From Devosia beringensis (GTDB taxonomy: Bacteria > Pseudomonadota > Alphaproteobacteria > Rhizobiales > Devosiaceae): a stretch of 64,000 nt of DNA. Under the pieces are notes generated by a model. It searched no databases. It was not told where the DNA came from and was given only the letters and a program-made list of their open reading frames with translations. Each line of letters begins with the position of its first letter. Position 1 is the first letter of the stretch. Positions 8,411 through 17,548 of this stretch are shown here, in pieces. Both the position numbers and the translations under genes were made by a program. The stretch is from NCBI RefSeq assembly GCF_014926585.1, contig NZ_CP045422.1:558001-622000 (forward strand). Direction: 5' to 3'.

Positions 8411-9571
8411 ATGTCCCACGCTCTCCCCCTTGCCCCCAGCCGGCGCGGCGCCTGTCCGACGCTGGAGGCGCCCATGCAGACCGGCGATGGCCTCCTGGCC
8501 CGGCTGCGCGTCGTCGATGGCATGCTGACCCCGGCGCAGCTGGGCGAGATCGCCCGTCTCGCCGCCCTGCATGGCAATGGCCTCGTGGAAGTCACCGCGC
8601 GCGGTAATCTCCAGGTGCGCGGCCTTACCGAAGCCAGCACGTCCCCCTTTGCCAATGCGGTGCGCGCCGTGGTCGAGATCGAGACCGGCCTTGTGGTCGA
8701 AACCCCGCCTTTGGCCGGCGATGACCCGACCGAACTGGCCGACCCGCGCCCCCTTGCCGCGACGATCCGCGCTCTGGCCGCGCCGCTGGGCGAGCGGCTC
8801 GGCCCCAAGGTCACCGTGGTGGTTGATGGCATGGGCCAGCTCAGCCGCGCCGCGCTCAAGGCCGATATCCGCCTTACCGCCAGCGCCGCCGACAGCTGGG
8901 CGTTGGCACTGGCCGACCAGAAACAGGCCAGCCTGAGCACGGACGAGGCCGCCGCAGCGGTCTTTGCCATCCTCTCCGAACTGGCCGCGCGCGGCCCGAC
9001 GGCCCGGGCCAGCGACCTGGTGCCGGCCACTCCCGCCGCGACGCAAATCACCCGGCCGCCCATTGGCAGCTTCACCCGCCGCAGCGGCACCGCTAGCGGC
9101 ATTGCCCTGCCCTTTGGCGCCAGCGACAGCACGGCGCTGATCGCTCTCGCCGCCTTGGCGTCCCGCCACGGTATCGGGGCCTTCCGGCTCGCGCCGCAGC
9201 ATGCGCTGCTCGCTTTGGACGCGCCACCGGCTTTCGCGATCGACGCCGCGGCGCTTGGCTTTGTCACCGACCGGGCCGATCCGCGCCTGCGCATCAGCGC
9301 CTGCATCGGCAGCATGGGCTGCGCCTCCGGCCACATCCCGGCGCGCCTCCTGGCCGAAAAGCTGGCGCCCGCTTTGCCCGCCGACCGGCAGCTGCATGTC
9401 TCGGGCTGTGCCAAGGGCTGCGCCCATCCGCGGCGTGCCGCATTGACGCTGGTCGGGCGGGACGACGGTTACGGTCTTGTCATCGATGGCACGGCAGGCG
9501 ATACGCCACAGTCAGTGTTGCGCCCGGACGCCAGCGAGTCCGTTCTGGCCGCAGCCATCCGGCAAGGATGA
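8411..9571 (+). CDS. cobG: Precorrin-3B synthase
   Basis: Monooxygenase of the nitrite/sulfite-reductase-like fold that makes precorrin-3B, the step that defines the oxygen-dependent route. The 386-residue protein has the ferredoxin-like half (GLLARLRVVDGMLTPAQLGEIARLA, VEVTARGNLQVRGL) and the [4Fe-4S] cysteines Cys298, Cys304, Cys333 and Cys337 in CIGSMGC and CAKGC. Its presence shows that the organism makes B12 aerobically. It is coupled to cobH by ATGA overlap. Confidence 0.93.
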   Translation: MSHALPLAPSRRGACPTLEAPMQTGDGLLARLRVVDGMLTPAQLGEIARLAALHGNGLVEVTARGNLQVRGLTEASTSPFANAVRAVVEIETGLVVETPPLAGDDPTELADPRPLAATIRALAAPLGERLGPKVTVVVDGMGQLSRAALKADIRLTASAADSWALALADQKQASLSTDEAAAAVFAILSELAARGPTARASDLVPATPAATQITRPPIGSFTRRSGTASGIALPFGASDSTALIALAALASRHGIGAFRLAPQHALLALDAPPAFAIDAAALGFVTDRADPRLRISACIGSMGCASGHIPARLLAEKLAPALPADRQLHVSGCAKGCAHPRRAALTLVGRDDGYGLVIDGTAGDTPQSVLRPDASESVLAAAIRQG

Positions 9572-10206
9572 CGATGATCGACTACGACTATATCAAGGAC
9601 GGCGACGCCATTTACCGGCAGTCCTTCGCCATTATCCGCGCCGAAGCGGATCTGTCGGCCTTTGCGCCGGCCGAGGCGGAACTCGCCATCCGCATGATCC
9701 ACGCTGCCGGCGCGGTCGAGGCGGCGCAGCATTTCGAATTCGGTCGCGGCTTTGTCGCCGCCGCCCAGGCGGCTCTGGCTGCCGGCGCGCCGATCTTCTG
9801 CGATGCCGAAATGGTCGCGCGCGGCGTCACCGCCGCCCGCCTGCCCGCCAACAATGAAGTGCTCTGTACGCTGCGCGATCCGCAGACCCCGGTCATCGCC
9901 GCCGAGATCGGCAATACAAGATCGGCCGCCGCGCTCCGCCTCTGGCTGCCCCGTCTTGAGGGCGCCGTGGTGGCCATCGGCAATGCGCCCACCGCCCTGT
10001 TCTACCTGCTCGAACTGCTGCGCGACGGCGCGCCCAAGCCGGCCGCCATCATCGGCATGCCCGTGGGCTTTGTCGGCGCCGCCGAATCCAAGGCGGCCCT
10101 GGCCAGCCATTCCTATGGCGTGCCCTATGCCATCGTCCGTGGTCGCCTTGGCGGCTCCGCCATGACGGCCGCCGCGCTCAATGCCTTGGCGAGGAGCGGC
10201 ATATGA
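9568..10206 (+). CDS. cobH: Precorrin-8X methylmutase
   Basis: Moves the C11 methyl group of precorrin-8X to C12, giving hydrogenobyrinate. The 212-residue protein has YIKDGDAIYRQSFAIIRAEADL at the start, AGAPIFCDAEMVARGV in the middle and AIIGMPVGFVGAAESKAAL near the end, all conserved in CobH/CbiC. It contains the catalytic-histidine region HFEFGRGF only in part; the usual histidine position should be checked by alignment. Overlaps both neighbours by four bases. Confidence 0.93.
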   Translation: MTMIDYDYIKDGDAIYRQSFAIIRAEADLSAFAPAEAELAIRMIHAAGAVEAAQHFEFGRGFVAAAQAALAAGAPIFCDAEMVARGVTAARLPANNEVLCTLRDPQTPVIAAEIGNTRSAAALRLWLPRLEGAVVAIGNAPTALFYLLELLRDGAPKPAAIIGMPVGFVGAAESKAALASHSYGVPYAIVRGRLGGSAMTAAALNALARSGI

Positions 10207-10943
10207 CCGGCAGGCTGATCGGCGTCGGCACCGGCCCGGGCGATCCCGAACTGCTCACGCTCAAGGCGGTGCGGGCGATTCAGACCGCCGATGTGGTGGC
10301 CTATTTCGCCAAAAAGGGCAATTCCAGCAATGCCCGCGCCATTGTCGCCGATCTCATCACCACCCAGATCGAGGAACAGCTCGGCTATCCGGTGACCACC
10401 GAGATCGACCGGCGCCACGATGACTACAAGAGCGCCACTGCCGGCTTTTATGCCGAGGCCGCCGCCCGCGTCGCCGCCCATCTCGATGCCGGGCGGACAG
10501 TGGCCGTGCTCAGCGAGGGCGATCCGCTGTTTTACGGCAGCTATATGCATATCCATGTCCGGCTGGCCCATCTCTACCCCACCGAGGTGGTGGCCGGGAT
10601 CACCGCCATGTCGGGCTGCTGGTCGCAGGCTGGCCTGCCACTGGTGCAGGGCGACGATATCCTCGCCGTCCTGCCCGGCACGCTGGAAGAAGCCGATCTC
10701 ACCGCCCGCCTCGACAATACCGATGGTGCCGTCATCATGAAGGTCGGCCGCAACATGGCCAAGATCCGCCGCGCCATTGCCGCCGCCGGTCGGCTCGACA
10801 CCGCCGTCTATGTCGAGCGCGGCACCATGGCCAATGGCCTTTCCATGCTGCTGGCCGACAAGCCGGACGATGTCGCCCCCTATTTCGCGCTGATCCTGCT
10901 GCCCGGCTGGCGCACCAAGCCCCTGGCCGAGGGTGCAGCATGA
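10203..10943 (+). CDS. cobI: Precorrin-2 C20-methyltransferase
   Basis: Tetrapyrrole methylase that adds the C20 methyl to precorrin-2. Residues 1-35 carry LIGVGTGPGDPELLTLKAVRAIQTADVVAYFAKKG, the family opening; GRTVAVLSEGDPLFYGSYMHIHVRL and VVAGITAMSGCWSQAGLPL follow. 246 residues is the normal length. It stands in translational coupling (ATGA) with cobH and cobJ. Confidence 0.94.
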   Translation: MTGRLIGVGTGPGDPELLTLKAVRAIQTADVVAYFAKKGNSSNARAIVADLITTQIEEQLGYPVTTEIDRRHDDYKSATAGFYAEAAARVAAHLDAGRTVAVLSEGDPLFYGSYMHIHVRLAHLYPTEVVAGITAMSGCWSQAGLPLVQGDDILAVLPGTLEEADLTARLDNTDGAVIMKVGRNMAKIRRAIAAAGRLDTAVYVERGTMANGLSMLLADKPDDVAPYFALILLPGWRTKPLAEGAA

Positions 10944-11701
10944 CGGGTAAACTCACCGTCGTCGGCACCGGTCCCGGCAATCCCGATCAGGCCACGCCCG
11001 AAGCGCTGGCCGCCATTGCCGCCAGCCATGTCTTCTTCGGCTATGGCCCCTATCTCGATCGCCTGACCCTGCGCGATGACCAGCGCCGCGTCGCCTCGGA
11101 CAATCGCGAGGAACTCGCCCGCGCCAAGGATGCGCTGATGACCGCCGCCTCCGGCGAGCAGGTCTGCGTCGTCTCGGGCGGCGATCCCGGCGTCTTTGCC
11201 ATGGCGGCGGCGATCTGCGAAGCCATCGAGGCCGGCCCGCCGGCCTGGCGGGCGCTGGACGTGGTCATCGTGCCCGGCGTCACCGCCATGCTGGCCGTTG
11301 CCGCCCGCGCCGGCGCGCCCCTGGGCCATGATTTTTGCGCCATTTCGCTGTCGGACAATCTCAAGCCCTGGACCGTCATCGAGGCCCGGCTGCGCGCCGT
11401 GGCCGGGGCGGGCCTCGTCATCGCGCTCTATAACCCCATTTCCAAGGCGCGCCCCTGGCAGCTGGGCAGTGCCTTTTCCATCCTGCGCGAGGTGCTGCCC
11501 TGGACCACGCCGGTGATCTTCGGCCGCGCCGCCGGCCGGCCCGACGAGGCGATCAGCGTCGTCACCCTGGCCGATGCCGATCCCGCCAAGGCGGACATGG
11601 CCACCTGCGTGATCATCGGCTCGCCCGAAACCCGGGTCATCGAGCGGCCAGGCTTGGCCCCGCTGGTCTATTCGCCGCGCTCCACTGGTGAAGCCAAATG
11701 A
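10940..11701 (+). CDS. cobJ: Precorrin-3B C17-methyltransferase
   Basis: Ring-contracting methyltransferase that converts precorrin-3B to precorrin-4. The 253-residue single-domain form has LTVVGTGPGNPDQATPEALAAIAASHVFFGYGPYLDRL, VCVVSGGDPGVFAMAAA, VPGVTAMLAVAARAGAPLGHDFCAISLSD and IALYNPISKARPWQL, all CobJ/CbiH hallmarks. Overlaps cobI and cobL by four bases each. Confidence 0.95.
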   Translation: MTGKLTVVGTGPGNPDQATPEALAAIAASHVFFGYGPYLDRLTLRDDQRRVASDNREELARAKDALMTAASGEQVCVVSGGDPGVFAMAAAICEAIEAGPPAWRALDVVIVPGVTAMLAVAARAGAPLGHDFCAISLSDNLKPWTVIEARLRAVAGAGLVIALYNPISKARPWQLGSAFSILREVLPWTTPVIFGRAAGRPDEAISVVTLADADPAKADMATCVIIGSPETRVIERPGLAPLVYSPRSTGEAK

Positions 11702-12903
11702 GCTGGCTGTCGGTCGTGGGCATTGGCGAGGATGGCCTCGATGGTCTCGGCCATGCCGCCAAGGCGGCCATTGCCGAGGCCGAACTGGTGTTTGGCGGCG
11801 TGCGCCATCTCGAGCTCGCCGCGCCGCTCATCACGGGCCACAGCCAGCCCTGGCTGTCACCGTTCTCGGCCTCCATCGACGCCGTCCTCGCGGCACGCGG
11901 GCGAAAAGTCTGCGTGCTGGCCTCGGGCGATCCGTTCCATTTCGGCGTCGGCGCCACCCTGGCCCGCCATATCGATGCCAGCCAGATGGCGGTTTATCCG
12001 CATCCCTCCTCCTTCAGCCTCGCCGCCGCCCGCCTCGGCTGGCCGCTGCAGGAGGTCGTGACGCTGTCGCTGCATGGCCGCCCGCTCGAGCTGATCCGCC
12101 CGCATCTGCATGCCGGGGCGCGCATCCTGGCGCTGACCTCGGACGAGCATGGCCCGACGCTCTTGGCGACCCTGCTCACCCAAACCGGGTTCGGCATTTC
12201 CATCATCAGCGTGCTCGAGGCTTTGGGTGGGCCCGATGAGCGGGTGCGCAGCCAGGTGGCGATGAGCTTTGGGCTCGATGATATCAACCCGCTCAATATC
12301 TGCGCCATCAGCGTCGTCGCCCTGCCCCATGCCCGCGTGCTGCCGCTGACGCCGGGCCTGGCCGACAGCCTCTTCGAGCATGACGGGCAGATTACCAAGC
12401 GCGAGGTCCGCGCGCTGACCCTCGCCGCCCTCGCCCCCCGCCGCGGCGAAACCCTCTGGGATATCGGCGCCGGTTCGGGTTCGGTCGCCATCGAGTGGAT
12501 GCTGGCCGATCCGAGCCTTTCTGCCGTGGCCGTGGAAGCCGATCCCGAGCGCGCCGCCCGTATCGCCCGCAATGCCAGCGCCTTCGGCGTGCCGGATCTA
12601 GCGATCACCGTGGGCAAAGCGCCCGAAGCCTTGGTGGGCCTCGCCCCGCCCCACGCCATCTTCATCGGCGGCGGCGGCTCCGATCCCGGCGTGCTGGACG
12701 CCGCCATCGCCGCCTTGCGGCCGGGCGGACGGCTGGTGGCCAATGCGGTGACACTCGAACTCGAAGCCCTGCTTCTGGCGTGTCACGCCGATCTCGGCGG
12801 TAGCCTCAGCCGCATTGCCATTGCCCGCGCCGATGCTGTGGGCAGCATGACCGGCTGGCGCCCGTCCATGCCGATCACCCAATGGGTCTGGAGCAAGCCA
12901 TGA
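11698..12903 (+). CDS. cobL: Precorrin-6Y C5,15-methyltransferase (decarboxylating)
   Basis: Two-domain enzyme of 401 residues that methylates C5 and C15 and decarboxylates the C12 acetate chain. The N-terminal half is a CbiE-like methylase ([43 protein letters not shown]); the C-terminal half is a CbiT-like Rossmann methylase with the SAM loop [17 protein letters not shown] and [16 protein letters not shown]. The expected neighbour cobK, for precorrin-6A reductase, is absent between cobJ and cobL, which overlap directly. Confidence 0.94.
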   Translation: MSWLSVVGIGEDGLDGLGHAAKAAIAEAELVFGGVRHLELAAPLITGHSQPWLSPFSASIDAVLAARGRKVCVLASGDPFHFGVGATLARHIDASQMAVYPHPSSFSLAAARLGWPLQEVVTLSLHGRPLELIRPHLHAGARILALTSDEHGPTLLATLLTQTGFGISIISVLEALGGPDERVRSQVAMSFGLDDINPLNICAISVVALPHARVLPLTPGLADSLFEHDGQITKREVRALTLAALAPRRGETLWDIGAGSGSVAIEWMLADPSLSAVAVEADPERAARIARNASAFGVPDLAITVGKAPEALVGLAPPHAIFIGGGGSDPGVLDAAIAALRPGGRLVANAVTLELEALLLACHADLGGSLSRIAIARADAVGSMTGWRPSMPITQWVWSKP

Positions 12904-13667
12904 CGGTCCATTTCATCGGCGCCGGTCCGGGCGCGGCCGACCTCATCACCGTGCGCGGCATGAAGCTGCTGCAAAGCTGCCCGGTCTGCCTTTATGCCGG
13001 CTCCATCGTGCCGCCGGACATGCTGGCCTGGTGCGGTCCGGGCACGCGCCTGGTCGATACGGCGCCAATGTCGCTCGACGAAATCGAGGCTGAATATGTC
13101 GCTGCCCAGGCGGCCGGCCAGGACGTGGCGCGGCTGCATTCGGGCGATCTCTCCATGTGGAGCGCCGTGGCCGAGCAGATGCGCCGGCTCGATGCCCTCG
13201 CCATCCCCTATACGCTGACGCCCGGCGTGCCCGCCTTTGCCGCTGCCGCCGCCGCTTTGGGGCGCGAACTGACCCTGCCCGCCACCGCGCAGAGCCTGGT
13301 GCTGACCCGCATTTCCGGCCGCGCCTCCGCCATGCCGGCGGGCGAGACACTGGCCGGTTTCGGCGCTACCGGGGCGACACTGGCCATTCACCTCGCCATT
13401 CATGCGCTCGATCGGGTGGTTGGGGAGCTCACGCCGCATTACGGCGCCGACTGCCCGGTGGCGATCGTTTTCCATGCCTCCTGGCCGGACGAAAAAATCA
13501 TCCGCGGCACGCTGGGCACTATCGTGGCGCTGTTTGCCGCCGATCCGGTGGAGCGCACGGCGATCATCTTTGTCGGCCGTACCCTCAGCGCCGCCGATTT
13601 CCGCGACAGCGCGCTCTACGATCCGGATTATCAGCGCCGATTCAGGGACCGCAAGGGCGTGATCTGA
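12900..13667 (+). CDS. cobM: Precorrin-4 C11-methyltransferase
   Basis: Methylates C11 of precorrin-4. The 255-residue protein has [57 protein letters not shown] and [24 protein letters not shown]. Starting at the ATG that overlaps the cobL stop gives the standard N-terminus. Its last 37 bases overlap the 3' end of the convergent GGDEF-EAL gene, so neither gene has room for its own terminator. Confidence 0.94.
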   Translation: MTVHFIGAGPGAADLITVRGMKLLQSCPVCLYAGSIVPPDMLAWCGPGTRLVDTAPMSLDEIEAEYVAAQAAGQDVARLHSGDLSMWSAVAEQMRRLDALAIPYTLTPGVPAFAAAAAALGRELTLPATAQSLVLTRISGRASAMPAGETLAGFGATGATLAIHLAIHALDRVVGELTPHYGADCPVAIVFHASWPDEKIIRGTLGTIVALFAADPVERTAIIFVGRTLSAADFRDSALYDPDYQRRFRDRKGVI

Positions 13668-16078
13668 GCGCTGGGCAGGCCGGCGATTTCGGCGCTGCTC
13701 CAGGTCATGGCGCCCGGCCGCCCGAGCAGGAAGCCCTGGGCCTCGGTGCAGCCCTCGGCCCGCAGCACGGCGAGCTGGGCAGCCGTCTCGACGCCCTCGG
13801 CCAGCACCGGCATGGAGAGGCTGTTCCCCAGCGCCAGAATGGCCCGCACGATGGCGCGCGACTGGTCGTTGTGGTCGACCGAGGTCATGAAGGAGCGGTC
13901 GATCTTGATCTTGTCGAAGGGGAAGCTGCGCAGCGTGTCGAGCGAGGAATAGCCGGTGCCGAAATCGTCGATGGCGATGGAGACGCCCATGGCCTTGATC
14001 TGGCGCAGGATATGGAGGGCACGCTGCTTGTCGGCGATGATCGAGGTCTCGGTCACTTCCAGTTCCAGCCGCGACGGCGCCAGGCCACTGAGCAGCAAAG
14101 CGTCGCGCACGGTCTCGATCAGCTCGGGCTGGCCGAGCTGGACGCCCGAAATATTTACGGCGATCTTGTAGGGCTCCGGCCAGCTCGCCGCGTGCTGGCA
14201 GGCGGTGTTGAGCACCCAGGCGCCGATGGCGCCGATGGCGCCGCTCTCCTCGGCGATCGGGATGAAATCGCCAGGTGACACCAAGCCATGACCGGGGCGC
14301 TCCCAGCGCAGCAGCACCTCATAGCCGGTGATCTGGCTGGTCTCGACCGATTTCTGCACCTGGTAGACGAGGTGAAAGCCCTGCTCCTCCAGCGCCACCC
14401 AGAGATCGCGCGCCATGGCGCGGCGCTGGCGAGCATGCTCGTCCATGTCCTCTTCATAGTAGCAAAGGTGCCGCTCGACATCGGCCTTGGCGCGATACAT
14501 GGCCAGGTCGGCATTGTTGAGCAGGCGTGAGCGGTCGCCGCCATCATCGGGAAAGATGGATACCCCGATGCTGGCCGCGGTGGAGATCACCACCTGGCCG
14601 GCGGGAATGCGGGCAAACAGGGCCGCTTCGATACGCGCGAGGAACTCGCGCAGGCTGTCCATGGAGCTGAAGCGCTTGAGCGCGGCGAATTCATCGCCGC
14701 CCATGCGCGCCACCACTTCGCCCTCCTTGAGGCCGGCACTCAGCCGTGTCCCCAGGGCCTGTAGCACCTGGTCGCCGACGGCATGGCCATAGGTGTCGTT
14801 GATGTCCTTGAAACGGTCGAGATCGATGGCGACCACGGCAAAGTTGAGGTCATTGGCATCGGCCTCTTCGAGCGCCAGGTCCAGCTCGTCGTTGAAGGCG
14901 GCACGATTGAGGATATTGGTCAGCGAGTCGCGATAGGCGAGCCGGGAAATCTCGGCCTGGGCGCGCTGCTGATCGGTCACATCGTCCAGCGTGGTCACCC
15001 AGCCGCCGGCGGCAATGGGGATGTGCAGGAAGCGGATGATGCGGCCGTCATTGAGGGTCCGCAGATAGTCGAGGCTCTCGCCGCTCTCGATCTTGGCAAT
15101 CATGCCCTCGATGCGCTGCGCCGCGGCAGCTTCGGCCAGGTGCAGGTCGCCGGCGGTGGTCTGCAGCGCCCGTGACAGGTCGCGGAAATGCCAGCCCACC
15201 ATCGAGCGGCGGCCCATGGATGGGCCGATGAGCTCGCCGACACGGACATTGTGGAACTGCATGATGCCGGCCGGGCTGAACAGGCACAGGCCCTGCGCCA
15301 TATGGGTGGTGGCCAGTTCGAGGATGACGCTGACCTCGGCCAGCCGCTCGGCCGTATGCACCCGCCGCCGGTCGGCCTGGTCGAGCAGGGCACTGCCGGT
15401 GGCGGCGCCCAGCACCAGCAACGAAACCAGCGCAACACCCACCGAAAGCAAGCCATTGTCGACGCCGCCGGCCCCGTTGAGCGGGAAGCAGCGCGACAGG
15501 TCGGCCGCGCCCATGGCGGTGAAATGCATGCCGCAAATGGCCAGGGTCAGCAGCACGGCGCCGAGCAGCAGGCGGTCGCGATGCGCCGCCCAGAACGAGA
15601 GCGCCCCCAGGCCCATGCCGGCCAGGACCGACAGCGCCACCAGGCTCATGTTCCAGCCGATCGCGCCGCCCATGACCAAGGCGGCGATGCCGGTAAAGTG
15701 CATGCCGGCAATGGCGATGCCGACGACGGCGCCGCCCAGCAGATGATCGGCAGCGGTGCGGCCGCGCGCCGCCAGCGCAATGCCCAGGCCGCAGATGGCA
15801 ATGGCGATCAGCAGCGAGACAGCCGTCAGTGCCAGATCGTAGCTCAGGGTGAAGCCCGGCCGCAGCGCCAGCATGCCGATGAAATGGGTCGACCAGATGC
15901 CCAGCCCGACCGCCACGGCGGCTACCCCGACCCAGACCAGCCGCAGCCGGCTCGTCGCGTGCCGGGCATGGCGCAGCAGGCTCATGCAGGCATAGGCGGC
16001 CATCAGGCATACCAGGGCGGCAAGGCCGACATAGCGCCAATCGTGCTGCCGCAGAAGAAAATCGAACAGATATACCAC
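13631..16078 (-). CDS. MHYT-GGDEF-EAL membrane c-di-GMP enzyme
   Basis: 815-residue inner-membrane signalling protein. Residues 1-230 form a seven-helix MHYT sensor with three motif copies, THFIGM near 64, MHFTG near 126 and MHFTA near 184; MHYT domains are thought to bind Cu or another metal and sense diatomic gas. A PAS-like part (250-370) precedes a GGDEF domain with intact GGDEF at 460-464 and an EAL domain from about 560 with EVLLRW in place of [16 protein letters not shown] at 704-713 and KIDRSF at 725-730. No RxxD inhibitory site precedes GGDEF. Both synthesis and breakdown of c-di-GMP are possible. The gene stands alone. Confidence 0.92.
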   Translation of the reverse strand: MVYLFDFLLRQHDWRYVGLAALVCLMAAYACMSLLRHARHATSRLRLVWVGVAAVAVGLGIWSTHFIGMLALRPGFTLSYDLALTAVSLLIAIAICGLGIALAARGRTAADHLLGGAVVGIAIAGMHFTGIAALVMGGAIGWNMSLVALSVLAGMGLGALSFWAAHRDRLLLGAVLLTLAICGMHFTAMGAADLSRCFPLNGAGGVDNGLLSVGVALVSLLVLGAATGSALLDQADRRRVHTAERLAEVSVILELATTHMAQGLCLFSPAGIMQFHNVRVGELIGPSMGRRSMVGWHFRDLSRALQTTAGDLHLAEAAAAQRIEGMIAKIESGESLDYLRTLNDGRIIRFLHIPIAAGGWVTTLDDVTDQQRAQAEISRLAYRDSLTNILNRAAFNDELDLALEEADANDLNFAVVAIDLDRFKDINDTYGHAVGDQVLQALGTRLSAGLKEGEVVARMGGDEFAALKRFSSMDSLREFLARIEAALFARIPAGQVVISTAASIGVSIFPDDGGDRSRLLNNADLAMYRAKADVERHLCYYEEDMDEHARQRRAMARDLWVALEEQGFHLVYQVQKSVETSQITGYEVLLRWERPGHGLVSPGDFIPIAEESGAIGAIGAWVLNTACQHAASWPEPYKIAVNISGVQLGQPELIETVRDALLLSGLAPSRLELEVTETSIIADKQRALHILRQIKAMGVSIAIDDFGTGYSSLDTLRSFPFDKIKIDRSFMTSVDHNDQSRAIVRAILALGNSLSMPVLAEGVETAAQLAVLRAEGCTEAQGFLLGRPGAMTWSSAEIAGLPSAQITPLRSLNRR

Positions 16079-16150
16079 GGCATTGATCCGGTGGACGATG
16101 TGCCAGCATAGCGCCCGCCGCTTAAGCCAGCGTTGCGGATCAGGGTTTCC

Positions 16151-16166
16151 TGTACGTTAACGTACA
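16151..16166. promoter_or_regulatory. Perfect 16-bp palindrome upstream of the MHYT-GGDEF-EAL gene
   Basis: TGTACGTTAACGTACA reads the same on both strands. It lies 73 bp upstream of the c-di-GMP gene and 39 bp past the end of phnE2. TetR-family operators often have this form. No TetR gene is in the window, so the binding protein is unknown. Confidence 0.55.
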
Positions 16167-16204
16167 GTGCAAATCTGCAGGTATCGGCAATGCCCCCGGC
16201 GCGC

Positions 16205-17548
16205 TCAATGCGCGGCCGGGCCGATCAGCCGCGAGCGGATGGCGTTGGAGAGGTTGTCGAACAGGAAGACCACGCCCAGGATCAGCAGCACCATATAGGC
16301 CACCTTGTCCCAGTCCGAATTGGTGCCCATGGCTTCGAGCAGCTTGAGGCCGATGCCGCCGGCGCCCACGGCACCGATGACGGTGGCCGAGCGGGTATTG
16401 CTCTCCCAGAAATAGAGCGACTGCGAGACAAAGACCGGCAGTACCTGCGGCACGACCCCGAAGCGGTTGACCGCGGCCGGGCTGGCGCCGACCGACTGGA
16501 TACCCTCGCGCTGCTTGTCATCGACATTTTCCAGCGCCTCGGCATAGACCTTGCCCAGGGCGCCGGTATCGGTGAAGAAAATCGCCGCAATGCCCGGAAT
16601 CGGACCCGGCCCGAAGCCACGGGTAAAGAACAGCGCCCAGATCAGCATGTCGATGGAGCGCAGGAAGTCAAAGCTGCGCTTCATCATCCAGTTGGCCGTG
16701 CGGTTTGGGGTAATGCTGCGCGCGGCGATGAAGGCCAACGGGAAGGCCACCAGGGTTGCCAGCAGCGTGCCGACAAAGGCCATGACCAGGGTCTGCATCA
16801 GTTTGGCGAGGATGTCGGCATGCTGCCAGGCGCGGTTGCCCAGCCACTCGTCAAGGATCAGATGCGCATTGGCCCGGGCCGGATCGACGCGGTCGCCGCT
16901 AAAGGCCAGGCCGATGCTGCTCAACAGGTCATTGCCCCAGAGCGGGGAAGCCGGATCGTAGAGGAAATTGGCCCAGCCCAGGAAACGGCGCTGCACCACG
17001 ACCTGGTTGTTGCGGATTTCCGCCTGCCCGGCAAAGCCATAGTCGACCAGCACCTTGGCGCCATCCTGCTCGATCGCCGGCGGTGCGCCTGCCGGCGCCA
17101 GGGCGGCATTTGCGGTGATGGCGATGGGCCAGACCACGCCGTCGACATAGACATCGACCGCCGTGGTGGCGATCTCGAGCCGGTCGGCTTCATTGCCGAA
17201 GGTGGCGGTCATGCTGCCATCGGCATGCGGGGTGAGCCAGTCGATGGTGGCGCCATCGGCATATTGGCCGCGGCTCGACCATTGCGGCACCACGGCGCCG
17301 CCCTCGAAGCGCAGGCGTGGCTGGGCGCGCCAGGAATACCAATCCTGGACATAGATGGCGGCGCGGTCCCATTTGCCGTTTTGCAAGGCGGGGCCGACGC
17401 TGAAGAAGAACCAGCAGAAGGTCAGGTAGAGCAGCGCGGCGCCCAGGCCGATCAGCAGGCCCCAGCGCTGCAGCAGGTTGGGGCGGAAGACGTCGGGATA
17501 TTTCTTTTCGAGGCGGTGACGTTCGCTGAGGCTGATCGTGCTCATCAT
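16205..17548 (-). CDS. phnE: Phosphonate ABC transporter permease, second PhnE with long insert
   Basis: Permease of about 447 residues for phosphonate uptake. After a first membrane helix (LLIGLGAALLYLTFCWFFFSVGPAL) there is an insert of some 200 mostly polar residues before the conserved permease core (MQTLVMAFVGTLLATLVAFPLAFIAARSI, FLRSIDMLIWALFFTRGFGPGPI, and the EAA-type loop EALENVDDKQREGIQSVGASPAAV). Ordinary PhnE proteins are about 260-300 residues; this longer form is common as the second copy in rhizobial phnCDE1E2 operons. It starts by overlap with the phnE1 stop. It is last in the operon. Confidence 0.92.
   Translation of the reverse strand: MMSTISLSERHRLEKKYPDVFRPNLLQRWGLLIGLGAALLYLTFCWFFFSVGPALQNGKWDRAAIYVQDWYSWRAQPRLRFEGGAVVPQWSSRGQYADGATIDWLTPHADGSMTATFGNEADRLEIATTAVDVYVDGVVWPIAITANAALAPAGAPPAIEQDGAKVLVDYGFAGQAEIRNNQVVVQRRFLGWANFLYDPASPLWGNDLLSSIGLAFSGDRVDPARANAHLILDEWLGNRAWQHADILAKLMQTLVMAFVGTLLATLVAFPLAFIAARSITPNRTANWMMKRSFDFLRSIDMLIWALFFTRGFGPGPIPGIAAIFFTDTGALGKVYAEALENVDDKQREGIQSVGASPAAVNRFGVVPQVLPVFVSQSLYFWESNTRSATVIGAVGAGGIGLKLLEAMGTNSDWDKVAYMVLLILGVVFLFDNLSNAIRSRLIGPAAH

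Noticed and set aside
7592..9427. A 611-codon minus-strand open frame opposite cobF and cobG
   Set aside because: Composition is that of a shadow frame and the plus-strand products are unmistakable.
11688..12239. Possible cobK in another frame between cobJ and cobL
   Set aside because: The frame has no reductase motif and lies wholly in cobL sequence.
13157..14278. A 373-codon open frame across the cobM/GGDEF-EAL junction
   Set aside because: It runs out of frame through cobM and antisense through the EAL domain, with no recognisable domain.
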